From Deltaproteobacteria bacterium (lineage in GTDB: Bacteria > Myxococcota_C > UBA6777), in the NCBI GenBank assembly GCA_006226375.1, contig SBHC01000009.1, positions 78,527 through 112,468 of the forward strand: DNA of 33,942 bases, in the 5' to 3' direction. The translations under genes and the position numbers were made by a program. The notes below the pieces were generated by a model, which saw only the letters and a program-made list of their open reading frames with translations, searched no databases and was not told where the DNA came from. Positions 9,014 to 20,500 of this stretch are shown piece after piece. Within the stretch, counting starts at the first letter, position 1; every line of letters begins with the position of its first letter.

Positions 9014-9340
9014 TTAGAGGGCTTCTTGGATCATCTTGTCGAAGAGTTGCTTGGGTCCGGCGCCGACCTGTCGCTTCACTTCTTTTCCACCTTTGAACAT
9101 GATCAGGGTGGGGATGCCTCGGATGCCGAGGGAAGCGGGGACTTTGGTGTTCTCATCCACGTCCATCTTCACGATTTTGACCTGGCCGCTGTACTCTGTA
9201 GCCAGCTCTTCCAGGACAGGGGTGATGGCCTTGCAGGGTCCACACCATTCGGCCCAGAGGTCGAGGAGTACGGGAACGTCTGCCTGGAGAACGTCTTGTT
9301 CAAAGGAATCATCGGTTACGAGGGAAATGTTGCCGGCCAT
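9014..9340 (-). CDS. trxA: Thioredoxin
   Basis: This is a 108-residue, single-domain cytoplasmic thioredoxin, a disulfide reductant recycled by thioredoxin reductase. It has the active site WCGPC (residues 32-36) inside LDLWAEWCGPCKA and the cis-proline GIPTL (Pro77). KMDVDENTKVPASLGIRGIPT is the expected central strand and helix. The open frame extends 25 codons further upstream. The ATG at 9340 is chosen because AAGGAG lies 8 nt before it and because the upstream residues do not resemble thioredoxin. truA follows after 34 nt. A possible promoter sits at 9460-9487. Confidence 0.97.
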   Translation of the reverse strand: MAGNISLVTDDSFEQDVLQADVPVLLDLWAEWCGPCKAITPVLEELATEYSGQVKIVKMDVDENTKVPASLGIRGIPTLIMFKGGKEVKRQVGAGPKQLFDKMIQEAL

Positions 9341-9459
9341 CTTTGTATCTCCTTGTATACTGGGTTGTCTGGCTTTTCTTGCTGCGAGAACCAACAAGTT
9401 TAGGTTGAGATTCATTCCCGCTGCATTGTTGCGGAATGATGCCCAACTGTTTCAGAGGA

Positions 9460-9487
9460 ATAGTAGTCAGCAATTTGGACTTGGCAA
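9460..9487 (-). promoter_or_regulatory. Candidate sigma70-type promoter for trxA-truA
   Basis: Read on the minus strand, TTGCCA (9487-9482) and TACTAT (9465-9460) are separated by 16 bp. The predicted start near 9453 gives a leader of about 110 nt. The region between the rel stop and trxA is 238 nt, enough for an independent promoter. Motif match only. Confidence 0.33.
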
Positions 9488-9578
9488 GGAAGAACTTGCA
9501 AACGGGTTTGTCGAGGATGCCTCCGGTTCCCTTAGAGTCCATACATCACGTTGTGTTGCAACAAAAAACAAAAAGACA

Positions 9579-11777
9579 TCAGTTTCGCAACCGTTCGACC
9601 CGAATCACGCCACGGATATCACCAAGTTGTCGGATCAGCCGCTTGAGTTGTTTCACATTCGAAACGTGACAGCGAAACAAGTTGATGGACTCGTCGCCCA
9701 TGGAGCGACAGTTGGCCCGAGAGATCTGGATCTTCAGGTTGTCGAACACTTGCGAGATTTGGGACAGCAAGGTTTGACGGTTCTCCGTGATGATACGAAG
9801 GCTCACCGAGTGAATGTTGGAGGTATCATCCGCCCATCGCACCTCGATTTGCCTTTGGAGTTCGGCTTTTTGCAGGCGGGCGCAGTTCTTGTGATGGACA
9901 ATAACACCGCGTCCACGAGAGATAAACCCAACAATGGGATCTCCTGGGATGGGATTGCAGCACCGGGCCATCCGAACCATGATGTCGTCCAGGCCTTCCA
10001 CCAAAATACCGCCGCTGGAAGGACGGGTGGAGTAGCGGGACGTAACCTCTTCGTCTTCTTCAGGGGGCTTGCTGCTCTCGGGCGGAACCAGAATCCGTGA
10101 GACGTTCTCCACGCTGACCTGACCGTACCCAATCTGCGCAAGAAGCTCATCCACGGACGTGATGCCGAGCTGTTCACAGACCTTGTCCAAGGAGCCGTTC
10201 TTTCGCAGCTTGGAGACGTTACGATGGGAGGCTGGCAGCCCTCGCTCCAAACGTTCCCGTCCGTCAACAATCGCTTGTTGGCGCTGTTCGATTCGTAGGA
10301 ACGAGCGGATCTTGTTTTTGGCCCGCCCCGATTGGACAAACTCAAGCCAGTCGCGGTTGGGCTTGGCAGAGGGAGAGGTCAGAATCTCTACGATATCGCC
10401 GTTGCGCAGTTCATAACGCAGCGACACAATCCGACCGTTGATCTTAGCACCTGCGCAATGATGCCCCACCTGCGAGTGCACCGCATAGGCGAAATCGAGC
10501 GGTGTGGCGCCGCGGCGCAGCTCCTTGATGTCACCTCCGGGCGTAAACACAAACACCTTGGACACAAACAGGTGGTCGCGAACGTTGGCGACGAAAGCGT
10601 CGGCGTCGGCTTTTTCATCTTGGAGACTGAGCAGACTGCGCAACCACTGGACGTCGGTCGCGGCTTTCGCCCCAGTGTCACCTTCTTTGTAGATCCAGTG
10701 GGCGGCGATCCCGTCTTCCGCCACGCGATGCATCTCTTCCGTTCGGATCTGAATCTCCATCCGCTTTTGTTCAGGCCCCAACACTGTCGTGTGCAGCGAC
10801 TGGTACATGTTGGACTTGGGCAACGCGATGTAATCTTTAAAGCGACCGGGAATCGGCTTCCACTTGTCATGGATGGCACCAAGCAGCTGGTAGCAGTGCT
10901 CCTTGCTCTGGCAGATCATCCGAAACGCGATAATGTCAAACAGCTCATCAAAGGAAAGCTGACGACGATTCATCTTGCGAAAGATGCTGTTCAGGTGCTT
11001 GGGACGCCCCATCACCCGACCGGGAAGATGTTGCTCTTCGATGATTTGATTCAGTTCTTGCTGGACCGATTCAATGTAGTCGTGGCGCTCCGACTGGGTC
11101 GTGTCGATTTGTCGGACCAAGGCATAAAAGTCGTGGGGGTACAGATAGCGGAAGGTCAGGTCTTCCAACTCATTCTTCAACCAGGAAATACCCAAGCGGT
11201 TGGCCAAAGGAGCGTAGATTTCACGACACTCTTGGGCCACCTGCATCTGTTGTTCAACAGGCGTATACGCCAAGTGACGCAGTCGATGCACCCCCACAAT
11301 TAAAAGAATCAGCACAACCCGAAGATCTTGGGTCATCGCGAGTAGCATCTCGCGGAACATCTCGGCCTGCTTGCTGACCTGGCCTCTTCGATGTCCTCGT
11401 GGGCCACGAACCTCTGTCTTGATCGCAAACGCTGGCAAGTCTGTGACATGTTTGCAAAGTTTGCAGGTTCCCTTGCCCAGTTCCTGCTTAATTTCGTCGA
11501 GCGTGACCAACTCCAACTGGATGGGCTCCACCATTAAGCCTGCAACAATCGCCTGGGCTCCCAAGTGGATTCGTGTCAACAGAGACAGCAGTTCACGCGA
11601 CTGCTCAAAGCGCTCGTGCGGATATGTCATCGAGCGGTGATGTTTCCCCAGCCGCTCCCACCGTAAGTTCCAGGCCTTTTCAAGCATTTGACGCTCGTCA
11701 GCAGTGGGAACAGGCTGCACAGGAGCCAGAAGTTCTTCCCAGTCTTGAGGAGTCAGGATGCCATCATGAGAGTACAA
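9579..11777 (-). CDS. RelA/SpoT family (p)ppGpp synthetase with degenerate hydrolase domain
   Basis: This 732-residue protein has long RSH architecture: pseudo-hydrolase (about 60-200), synthetase (about 256-365), TGS (about 407-467), a Cys/His element around RCCNPIPGD (604-612) and HHKNC (628-632), and a C-terminal ACT domain (about 655-732). The synthetase looks intact: GRPKHLNSI, FDELFDIIAFR (Asp281), GRFKDYIALPKSNMYQSLHT and EIQIRT (Glu341). The hydrolase is not: the HD signature expected near residues 77-86 reads IVAGLMVEPI, and the downstream D-R-L-H-N-M-R motif reads V-G-V-H-R-L-R. It is therefore predicted to make but not degrade (p)ppGpp, and another enzyme must supply hydrolysis. 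The synthetase has RFKD, the class usually seen in bifunctional Rel/SpoT enzymes, rather than the ExDD of E. coli RelA. The start is TTG at 11777; an in-frame TGA lies three codons upstream and no earlier start exists. Confidence 0.93.
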   Translation of the reverse strand: MYSHDGILTPQDWEELLAPVQPVPTADERQMLEKAWNLRWERLGKHHRSMTYPHERFEQSRELLSLLTRIHLGAQAIVAGLMVEPIQLELVTLDEIKQELGKGTCKLCKHVTDLPAFAIKTEVRGPRGHRRGQVSKQAEMFREMLLAMTQDLRVVLILLIVGVHRLRHLAYTPVEQQMQVAQECREIYAPLANRLGISWLKNELEDLTFRYLYPHDFYALVRQIDTTQSERHDYIESVQQELNQIIEEQHLPGRVMGRPKHLNSIFRKMNRRQLSFDELFDIIAFRMICQSKEHCYQLLGAIHDKWKPIPGRFKDYIALPKSNMYQSLHTTVLGPEQKRMEIQIRTEEMHRVAEDGIAAHWIYKEGDTGAKAATDVQWLRSLLSLQDEKADADAFVANVRDHLFVSKVFVFTPGGDIKELRRGATPLDFAYAVHSQVGHHCAGAKINGRIVSLRYELRNGDIVEILTSPSAKPNRDWLEFVQSGRAKNKIRSFLRIEQRQQAIVDGRERLERGLPASHRNVSKLRKNGSLDKVCEQLGITSVDELLAQIGYGQVSVENVSRILVPPESSKPPEEDEEVTSRYSTRPSSGGILVEGLDDIMVRMARCCNPIPGDPIVGFISRGRGVIVHHKNCARLQKAELQRQIEVRWADDTSNIHSVSLRIITENRQTLLSQISQVFDNLKIQISRANCRSMGDESINLFRCHVSNVKQLKRLIRQLGDIRGVIRVERLRN

Positions 11778-11897
11778 AGCGTTTCATTCCCTTGCTGTCG
11801 AACGTTGCGATACAGTCGGTTGGTTGAACGCTCGGGATGCAGAACGTCACATTTGGAAGAAGATCCAAGGTTGGCCGTATTCTACAAACATGCGCAT

Positions 11898-11916
11898 TAC
11901 CCGAGAAAAACGGGTA
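11898..11916. promoter_or_regulatory. Inverted repeat in the rel / acetoacetyl-CoA synthetase divergent region
   Basis: TACCCG and CGGGTA flank a 7-nt A-rich loop (AGAAAAA). It lies near the middle of the 257-bp divergent spacer. No U-tract follows on either strand, so it is more likely an operator or a chance hairpin than a terminator. Confidence 0.25.
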
Positions 11917-12037
11917 GCCTATGTTCCCTTTTGTACCATGTTTGGGTGCGCAAAGAAACACCCTTGCGAAAAAAGCAACGTTCTGGTTAGATAACCCCGC
12001 TTTTGCCACATTCTGACCTGCCAAACGAGAGGATATG

Positions 12038-13984
12038 ATGAAGAAGCCACTGTGGGAGCCCTCCCCCGAACGAGTACAAAACACCCAGATGACGCACTTT
12101 ATGAAGCACCTCGCTGAAGAAAAAGGTGTGGACTGCAAAGACTACTGGGAGTTGCACCAATGGTCGGTGGACAACCCCGCTGCGTTTTGGGAGACCTTGT
12201 GGCACTACACCAACATCCACAGTTCACAGCCCTACGAGCAGGTGATGGTCGATGGCGACGATATGATCAACACACGTTGGTTCCAGGGCGCTCGCATCAA
12301 CTTCGCCGAACACCTCCTCCGACACCGCAACGATAGCACCGCCATCTTGTTCTGCAACGAAGTCGGCGCAGAGCGCAAGATCAGCTACAACGAGCTCGCC
12401 AACCTCGTGGCTCAAACCGCTCATGCCTTGCGTGAAGCTGGCGTTCAAGCTGGAGACCGGGTTGCTGGTTATATGCCCAACATCCCTGAGACCATCGTGG
12501 CCATGCTGGCGGCTGTCTCCATCGGCGCCATCTGGTCCTCGACCTCTCCCGACTTTGGACACCGCGGCGTCCTTGACCGGTTCGGCCAAATCGAGCCCAA
12601 GGTTTTGTTTGCAGCGTCGGGCTACACCTACAAAGGCAAGGCCATCGACTCTCTCTCCCGCCTGCCCGGAATTGTTGAGGCCATTCCCTCCATTGAGAAG
12701 GTCGTGGTGGTTCCCTACGTGCAAGAGTCACCGGACCTCTCCAGCATACCCAAGGCCGAGAACTGGAACGACTTCCTGGTCCAAGAGCCAGAGCCGCTGA
12801 CCTTTGCTCCCATGCCGTTCGACCACCCGCTCTACATTATGTACTCGTCGGGAACCACAGGTGTGCCGAAATGTATTGTTCACGGCGCTGGTGGTACCTT
12901 GCTGCAACATCTGAAAGAGCATCTCCTGCACGTCGACATCCGGCCTGGCGATGTCTTCTTCTACTTCACCACATGCGGCTGGATGATGTGGAACTGGCTG
13001 GTCACAGGGCTGGCCTCCGGCGCCACGCTGTTGCTCTTTGATGGGTCACCTTTCCACCCTGGCCCCGAGGTGCTCTGGGAGCTGGCCGAGAAGCACAGCC
13101 TCAAGATCTTCGGCACCAGCGCCAAATACCTCGCAGCCCTTGAAAAAGCCGGACTCAAGCCAGGGGAACAATTTGACCTCTCCTCGCTGCAAACCGTCTT
13201 GTCTACAGGCTCTCCCCTCTCAGCCGCGAGCTTTGAGTATGTCTACCGCGACATCAAGGACGACGTCCACCTCGCGTCAATCTCTGGTGGTACCGACCTG
13301 ATCTCCTGCTTTGCCCTCGGAAACCCACAGCTCGCGGTCTACTCCGAAGAGTTGCAGTGTGCCGGACTGGGCATGAACGTCCAGGCGTTTGGCGACGACG
13401 GCAAGCCCACAACGGAAGAAAAAGGCGAACTGGTTTGCACCACGCCGTTCCCCAGCCAACCCATCTACTTCTGGAACGACCCTGGCAAAGAGCGTTACAG
13501 CAGCGCCTACTTTGACGTGTACCCCAACGTGTGGCGGCACGGTGATTTTGTCGAAGTCACCGCACGCAACGGCCTCATCATCTACGGACGCTCCGATGCG
13601 ACCCTCAACCCAGGCGGCGTCCGCATTGGAACCGCAGAGATCTACCGCGCGATTGAGCCGCTCCCCGAACTCCTCGACAGCCTTGTCGTGGGCCGAGAGA
13701 CCGGTGACAACGACGTGGAGGTTATCCTGTTTGTGAAGCTTGCAGAAGGCGCAACTCTGGACGAAGCCCTGACCGCCACGCTCAAACAAACCATTCGACG
13801 CGAGACCACACCCCGCCACGTTCCTGCGGCGGTCTACGCAGTCCCTGACATTCCTTACACTCTCAGCGGCAAGAAGGTGGAGCTGGCGGTCCGCCGTGTC
13901 ATTCATGGCATGAGCGTACCCAACCGTGACGCTCTCTCCAACCCCGAAGCCCTCGACCACTACAAAGCCTTCCAAAACTCCTAA
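12038..13984 (+). CDS. Acetoacetyl-CoA synthetase (acetoacetate-CoA ligase)
   Basis: This acyl-adenylate-forming enzyme of about 648 residues would convert acetoacetate, ATP and CoA to acetoacetyl-CoA. The ATP loop is [19 protein letters not shown] (about residues 268-286). It is followed by [17 protein letters not shown] and [15 protein letters not shown]. The hinge region contains [21 protein letters not shown], and the catalytic-lysine motif LSGKKVE lies near the C-terminus. [28 protein letters not shown] and the long N-terminus ([14 protein letters not shown]) distinguish it from acetyl-CoA synthetase. Two adjacent ATGs occur at 12035 and 12038. AGAGG (12028-12032) is too close to the first, so the second is preferred. 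The gene diverges from rel. Acetoacetate is the end product of leucine degradation, matching the carboxylase and hydratase genes upstream. Confidence 0.94.
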   Translation: MKKPLWEPSPERVQNTQMTHFMKHLAEEKGVDCKDYWELHQWSVDNPAAFWETLWHYTNIHSSQPYEQVMVDGDDMINTRWFQGARINFAEHLLRHRNDSTAILFCNEVGAERKISYNELANLVAQTAHALREAGVQAGDRVAGYMPNIPETIVAMLAAVSIGAIWSSTSPDFGHRGVLDRFGQIEPKVLFAASGYTYKGKAIDSLSRLPGIVEAIPSIEKVVVVPYVQESPDLSSIPKAENWNDFLVQEPEPLTFAPMPFDHPLYIMYSSGTTGVPKCIVHGAGGTLLQHLKEHLLHVDIRPGDVFFYFTTCGWMMWNWLVTGLASGATLLLFDGSPFHPGPEVLWELAEKHSLKIFGTSAKYLAALEKAGLKPGEQFDLSSLQTVLSTGSPLSAASFEYVYRDIKDDVHLASISGGTDLISCFALGNPQLAVYSEELQCAGLGMNVQAFGDDGKPTTEEKGELVCTTPFPSQPIYFWNDPGKERYSSAYFDVYPNVWRHGDFVEVTARNGLIIYGRSDATLNPGGVRIGTAEIYRAIEPLPELLDSLVVGRETGDNDVEVILFVKLAEGATLDEALTATLKQTIRRETTPRHVPAAVYAVPDIPYTLSGKKVELAVRRVIHGMSVPNRDALSNPEALDHYKAFQNS

Positions 13985-14012
13985 CACTCCCCTTTGTTTT
14001 TCCCCCGAAAAC

Positions 14013-14026
14013 CCCCCGTTTGGGGG
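14013..14026. other. C5/G5 hairpin downstream of the acetoacetyl-CoA synthetase gene
   Basis: CCCCC-GTTT-GGGGG, 29 nt after the stop codon, would form a strong short stem. It lacks a following T-run, so it is not a standard intrinsic terminator. It may stabilise the mRNA 3' end. The rest of the 189-nt gap up to 14173 shows no gene. Confidence 0.25.
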
Positions 14027-14173
14027 ATACCGAACGACCCCTCCAACATGACATGCTAGTACTGGGTCTATGTGCATTGAAACACGACGGTTTTAAGAAA
14101 GCAGGGAAGCGACGCTCTGCCACATCGCATGGACCCATGTCTTGGTGTTCCTGTTTTGTGGAGGAGGTCTTGT

Positions 14174-14536
14174 ATGTGGTCCGCCGTCTCTTTGCGACTC
14201 TTGTCTCGGCGCTTTCTAATCGTGCTCACCTTTTTGTTGGTGGCTGGTTCACTGACTCCAGGCTGTCAGTGCACTCCCATCGACAACGGGCTCCCTCCTG
14301 GACAGGTGCGGCTCTCTCTGAGCCTGCGCACTCCAGCCTTCCAGCGTTTCTCCCGGCTCCGTGATGTCACTTTAACGATCAACGTTCCCGACCAGGATCC
14401 TGTGGTCAAGACGTTTGACCGCGTGTTACTGAGGCGTCCTCTCATCACAGAGTTGGTGGTACCAGGAAACCAGGAGATCAGCGTCCAGGTCAGCGGAAAG
14501 TCCTGGGACGGCAAGAGCAACTGGGGTGGTCAGTGA
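14174..14536 (+). CDS. N-terminal lipoprotein signal and beta-domain fragment of the giant RHS protein (ends at in-frame TGA)
   Basis: This 120-codon segment starts at an ATG with a strong GGAGG site 6 nt upstream. The frame opens 15 codons earlier, but without such a site. The N-terminus MWSAVSLRLLSRRFLIVLTF has a basic start and a hydrophobic core, ending SLTPGC. Cys31 may be lipidated, although Pro at -2 makes the lipobox atypical. The next ~85 residues look like a small beta-sandwich. The segment ends at TGA (14534-14536). The following codons stay open in the same frame for another 4,607 codons, and the next ATG (14558) has no ribosome site. I therefore read this and the next entry as two halves of one gene. 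The alternatives are a genuine short lipoprotein translated separately, or a sequencing error. No function is assigned beyond export. Confidence 0.7.
   Translation: MWSAVSLRLLSRRFLIVLTFLLVAGSLTPGCQCTPIDNGLPPGQVRLSLSLRTPAFQRFSRLRDVTLTINVPDQDPVVKTFDRVLLRRPLITELVVPGNQEISVQVSGKSWDGKSNWGGQ
14534..14536 (+). other. In-frame TGA separating the signal peptide from the 4,600-codon RHS frame
   Basis: Reading from 14174, the codons are CAG-TGA-AAG-TTT-GCG-CTG-CCC-AAG-ACC-ATG, with the frame open on both sides. TGA differs from TGG (Trp) by one base. Genes in this window use TGG for Trp and rel stops at TGA, so global recoding is unlikely. Confidence 0.9.
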
Positions 14537-14557
14537 AAGTTTGCGCTGCCCAAGACC

Positions 14558-17500
14558 ATGACCGACAACATCGGGGTTTTGACTGTAGGAAAAGACAGTA
14601 ACCTGGAGAAGCTCTTGCCCCTGTTCTTTGCCTCAGGAACCAAAGACAGCCCCAGAGTCCGCCTCTGGACCCTCGCACCCAAAGGCGCCGAAAGCTCCCC
14701 AAGCATCGACTGGAAGGGCGACATCAAGTTCGAGGGAGACGAGACCAAGGGAGACCCCAGCCAAGAACCGGAAGACCGAAAAGAAGGCGCGACCACAGCA
14801 GTCCCACCCGAGTTTAGGATCCGCGAAGCCAACATCGAAGAGTTTAAGATCCCGTCCGTCCGTATCGACTTTAAGAGCGAGGGCAAAGACGTTGACTGGC
14901 TCCAGCTCACCTGGATCGGCGGCTCCTTCAGCTCCCACGAAAGCGCTGGGAACCTCCCCATCTTCGTGAAGTTTCTGGACATCCCCAAAGTGCAGTTTGA
15001 CGAAGGCGAAGAGACCACCTTCCAACTCAGCATCGTCAACCCCAACAAAAAGAAGCTGTTCATCACCTGGAGCGACAACTGCGGCGGGACCTTCGCAGGA
15101 ACGGACCCCACTGTCCAATGGACGGCTCCACAAAAGCCCGGAACATGCGAGATCAAAGCCGTCGTAAAGGACAAGTATGCGTTCACCAACATCTTGACCA
15201 AGACCGTGACGGTGGTCGCCAAGAAGAAAGAACCCAGCATCCCGAAGGTGGTTGGAACCTTTCAACCCGGCACCATTGATGTGGGTGTGGTGCAGACTTA
15301 CGAAGTCACCTTCGAGGACACCGCCACCATCACCAAGGTGGACCTCTTTCAAAACTGTGCTCCACAATCCAACGCCAAGGTCACACTCAAAGACCTGGGC
15401 AACGACAAAACCCAGGCGACCATCACATGGTTCCTTAAAGACGAAGGGCGGGTGTTTCCAGCGGAATGCAACGTTGACTTGCTTGTCGCCAACGCAGACG
15501 GAGGGACCTTGCGGGTAAAGGCCAAGGCTCCGGTTCGCTACCCTACGGAGGTCAAGTCCACCATCGGCGCAGCAGGTGGCGAGGTCATCGCGTACCATCC
15601 TTCCCCGTTTTTCAAAGCCGTGGTGCAAAAGGCTGGACAATCACAACCCAGCACCAATCCGACGTTTGGACCCGGCGTGATTCGTATGCACCTGGTGGTA
15701 CCACCCAACACAGTCACACAGGATACGGAGTTTCGCCTGGACGCCCAGACTCCCGGCACATCAGCCGACCCCAAAATGATGGCTTTGGGTCGTTTGTTCC
15801 CCATAGGTTTTGCCCCAAGCAACGGAACACTCCGTTTCTTCTTCTTTCCTCCCACCGAAGCCAACATCAAAGCAGGCGACACATTCGAGCACCGCTTCCG
15901 CAAAACCAGCACCGACTCGTTCCAGAAAGGTCCCAACGACTTTGTCGCCCAACAAGACCTCTCAGTCGAAGTTAAGCTCCAAGGCTTCAGCGACCACGCG
16001 GCCTTTGCCAAAGAGCCACAACCTGAAGTGCCCCCTGCAGAGCCTGGAAAGGAGCCCATCGTTCAACAAGATGACGCACCCGACGCTGGCGCAGACGAAA
16101 CAGGCGAAGAGCCAGGAAACACCGACAACAACGACGCCGGAGTGACGGAAGAGCCTACGGAGCAACCTCCCGTCAACGTAGAGATTGCCAAACAATTCAA
16201 AGGCAAGGGTGACGAAGGCATTGTCTTTGTCCTTCCTGAAGGTGCCAACCCAGCCGACTTTACGGCCACATCCAACTGCAGCGGCGATGCCGACTTCCGC
16301 ACCGAAGTACGCGAAGGAAAAACGGTCCTGTTGCTCACCGTAACGAAGATTCCAACCAAACCCGACTGCACAGTCACCATCAAAAACAAAGGCCGCACCG
16401 AGAAAACAGAGACCATCCCCTATGGATTTGAAGTGGACCAAAGCGACAACCCCAACCGGGTCCGACAATTCATCCACGGCATGATGCAAGAGATCGTGAT
16501 CTCGTATGTAGCGTCCAACGTGATGAACAACCCCAACCGCTTTGACAGCGGTGTCCGACGTGGCTATCGGGTCATTGGTTCGAGCTTCACCAATCCCTCC
16601 GTCCAACCCGTAAAGACCAGCGACTTGAAGACCGGAACCATCCTTTGGACCAGTGAGAGCTTTAAGAAGAAGCTATTCGACCACACGGGGTTCTTCCTTC
16701 AAGGACAGATTCGCTTGTCGATTACAAAGGTGGACGACACAGCCAAGACCGTTACGCTAGATACCGAAGGCTTTGACCTCACACTGCTCAACCAGCATGA
16801 TGTGATTCTCGCAGGATTGGGCACCCTCACAGGCGAAAGTTTTCGCTCCCACACCACCTTCCGCAAAAGCAGCGGCTTCCAGATCCAGGCACTCAACAAC
16901 AACACGTTGAAGTTTGCATCGACCAACAACCGTAGCATTTCGTTGTCCAAAGCCCAGGTGGGTGAGACCGCCGTTTTCAACTTCATCATCCAAGACAAAC
17001 AGGGCAAACTCGACGACCTGCGATTTACAGTGGGTGACACTGAAATCGAGAAGACTGTCACGTTGCACACTGAGGCCCTCGACTGGAAGATCGGCACCGA
17101 CGTTCCCAACGCAGCCTGGCTGGAGAAGAACTTCCGACTTCGGGCGTCGATCTACACAGCCGATGAAATGACGATGAAACCCCACGAACAGCAAGTCATT
17201 GACTTCTGGAAGAACGGGTTCCAGTTGGAAGAAGCCGACGCCAAAGCTCTCTACAAGCAGCACAAAATCGGTCGAATCGCCGCGATGGAGCGATGGTTCT
17301 GTGTGCGAAAGCTACAAGGCAAGACCACCAACAAAGCCACCCACATGGACTTGGTTCCGCGAGGAACGCTCCCTCTTGTTGACGCCTATTCCTACGCCCT
17401 CACACGCTTCAAAGACCCTAGCTCTGTCTTCTTTGATGCCGACACCGCCGATCGCTTTGACCGCTTGCTCACGTGGGGTGGAAAGTATCCCGGCAATCGC

Positions 17501-20500
17501 ACCTTGCTTCCTCTCGATGAGCCTGACTGCAGCCATTACACCGACCCCAACGCGATCATACGAGTCACCCAAGACAGCAAACCCACCCTCGACGCTCGCA
17601 CCGTTGTGGACCTGCAGTTGCTGGACGAACTCAACGTAACCAAAGGCCAGTTCCCGAAATCCTGCCAGGGCACCAACGCGTTGGGGAACTGCACCCACGT
17701 CCGCACCAATGTCCCTACCACAGGCTGGTTTGACTCCCTCCTGGTAGCTCGCGCGCTGGGCATGGAGGTGCCATTCCGAGAACAGTTTGAGGTCAACAAG
17801 ACCGACCCCGTTGGATTTTGTGAGCTTAAGAAGAACTGGTCTCGCACCAACTCAGTCTTTGAACCTGGTGACGCCTGCCGCTACCAACACGCCGCAGGCC
17901 TGGGAACCTTCGATGTAATTCGCAGCATCTTCCTTCCTCAGTTGGATCACTGGCGGTATGCCGCTCTCTCGGGCGGCCAGCTCCCCTTTGCCAAGTACAA
18001 AGCCTGGGACGAACGGATTAGCTGTTCCTCCCGAACCGCCGACAAGATGACCCTTTGCCCAACCCAGAACCCAGACTTCAAGACCATCCTGGCTCGCTCG
18101 CAGGGAGATTACATCGCCAGCACCATCACAGAGCAAAGCAACCAAAACCAGTGCCCTGAGATGGACCTGAAGCCTATCCTTGCGTCGTACAAGCAGCAGC
18201 TCCCCCCTCCCCTTCCCGATAGCTGCTCCGACCATCAGAGCATGTTCACGGACCGCGACCTGACTCACATCGCGAACATGGAAACCGGTCACTTGATGCC
18301 CAATCGTTTGCAGTCCACCCAACTTCCCGACACCCGAACCTTGATTCGTAAATGTTACGAGATCAAAGATTCGACCCGTCGTGTGAACGGTCGCACCGAA
18401 AAATGTCGGCTCTACTCGTTCCGCAAAGAGTGTGAACTCTCCATTCTGGTGGGTCCCTTCGTTGTAGAAAACGACAAGCGCCTAGCCTGCCAAACACCGT
18501 TCAAATACCACCATGAGTTACCTCCACACGACCAACGCTTCAAGGTGGCGATGAACACCTGTACTGACGCGTATCGCGCCTATTTCACCAACTGGCAGTT
18601 TTGCCAGTTCACCCACATGTTGCGGGGAGGCCAATCGAGCGTCACGAGCGACTGGAACCGAGGCTACCCACTGAGCGACACCGTTCGCTGCGGACAATAC
18701 GATTTCAACCAAAACAACCGGCTGGACCTGCAAGATGCCATCTGGTACTTCAACCTGATGTACCAGGGTGTTCGTAAGACACAAGCATCGTACGAGCAGG
18801 TGTTTGAGAAGTTCTACAAGAAGCCCTACCCCAAGGCGATGCTCAACGATCTCAAACCTCATGTGGTGAAGCTTGTAACAGAAGGGGTTAAGAGTGGAAC
18901 CTTCCGTCCTGCCAAAGGGTTTGACCTTAGTCGCTTTGACGATCCCAAAGCCATCTCTGACATCCAGAAAAAATACACCGACACCGCCCTGCCCGATGGC
19001 TCGTTCATCCCCATCTCATCGTACACACGCGAGCAGATCTTCCACACCGCCATCCAGACGGTACTGTGGGACCATGCAGCATCTGTATTCAAGACCGATC
19101 CCTTGGAGTGGATGAAGCTAATGCTTCGTTGGCAGCGTACAGGAATCTCTCGTAGCGTAGAGTCACCTCGTGCTGTTCAAACGATGCCCGTGACACAATC
19201 GGGGCTGGTGCTGCCCATGGTGTGTGGCATGGCGATTACAGGCCGAGGACCCAACGCAACAGGTGCCGTAACCAACAGCACCAAGATCCAGCCACTGGAT
19301 GTTGTGATTGACCAATGGGCCAACGCTCTAGGCGGAACCATCGGAACCACCGACCCCACACAGCCTGGAATATACTCTGGCCCTGCACCAGGGGACCTCG
19401 CCAATCAATTCAACGACGCCCCCAGTCCATCGGGCGTTTTGGCAGGAAGCAACCGTGTTGGCGTTCATGGTTTTGACGCTGCCCAAGGAGTGCTTCGCGC
19501 TCGCGTCGACAACCAGGCCATTTCCAACACCAACGCAATCTTTGCCAAAGGTTTGTACTTGCCCCTTCGACATCGTCCGATGATCCAGTCGCGACCAGCC
19601 AAAGCAGACGACCTTGTTCCTGCTTCTCCCTTGGAGATCAGGTCTCGTTTTGACAACGACGCTCTCGACAAAGACGAAGTGGTGACCCTTGAACCGCCCA
19701 CAGGATTAACACTTCAACAGCCTAAGGTGACGGCGTTTGTGGGAAGTCGCCAGCAAAATCTGTCTGTGACCAAGGAAGGAGAAGGCTTCCGCTTTACGAT
19801 CCCCAAGCTCACAGACAAGGTCCTTGTCACAGGGCTGGCCTACAAAGGGCTGAACGAACACCAAGGCGGCGCAGTGCGCTTGCTTTTCCGAACCCAAGAC
19901 CGCGCGCAGCAGGTGATTCACCTCATCATCCTTCCTGAGCCACGGAAGTCACCGATACGTGGGGGGGGCCGCTACCAGATGCTCTCGCACGGCGTACGTT
20001 GGCATCACGACGGAAGCATCACGATGAAACAACGCCTGGCCCAGCTCAACGGCTTTGGTCAGAGCCATGAGTTTGATCTGTTTTATTCCTCACAGCGACG
20101 GGCGTTTGACCAGGCACTGCAAGAATACCTGCTCACCACAAAAACCGAAGGCACCGCTCGTTTGGGCTTAGCAGGTGGAGTGCCAACAGGAGCGGGATGG
20201 GGTCACACCTGGGACTACCGAATACTGCCCTTCTTTGATGGAACCAGCGTCACCTATGTGTTGGTCACTCCGTATGGCATCACACCGCTGAAGCCAGCAG
20301 GAAGCACCTTCGATCCAAAAGGCAACGGCCCGTTCTTGTTTGTCGCCAAAGATCTCGCTCAGGTAGCACAAGAGGACCCAACCTGGCTGGCTTCGTTGGT
20401 GGTCAAAGTCGAAACGGACAGCAAAGCCGTCATGGAAGACAAGGAAGGTCACACCTACAAGTTTGCAAGCAACGGTTTGCTCCAATCCTGGGAGCAATTT

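Noticed and set aside
10332-11303. 323-codon plus-strand open frame opposite rel
   Set aside because: It lies wholly antisense to the conserved synthetase and TGS domains of rel. No ribosome site or family resemblance.
14534-14536. TGA as a selenocysteine codon, or a genome-wide TGA-to-Trp code
   Set aside because: No convincing SECIS-like hairpin directly follows, the site is in a structural surface protein, and other genes in the window use TGG for Trp and TGA as a stop.
14633-15640. 335-codon minus-strand open frame opposite the start of the giant gene
   Set aside because: This is a shadow of the giant frame. Its composition lacks domain landmarks, and the plus-strand reading is continuous for 13.8 kb.
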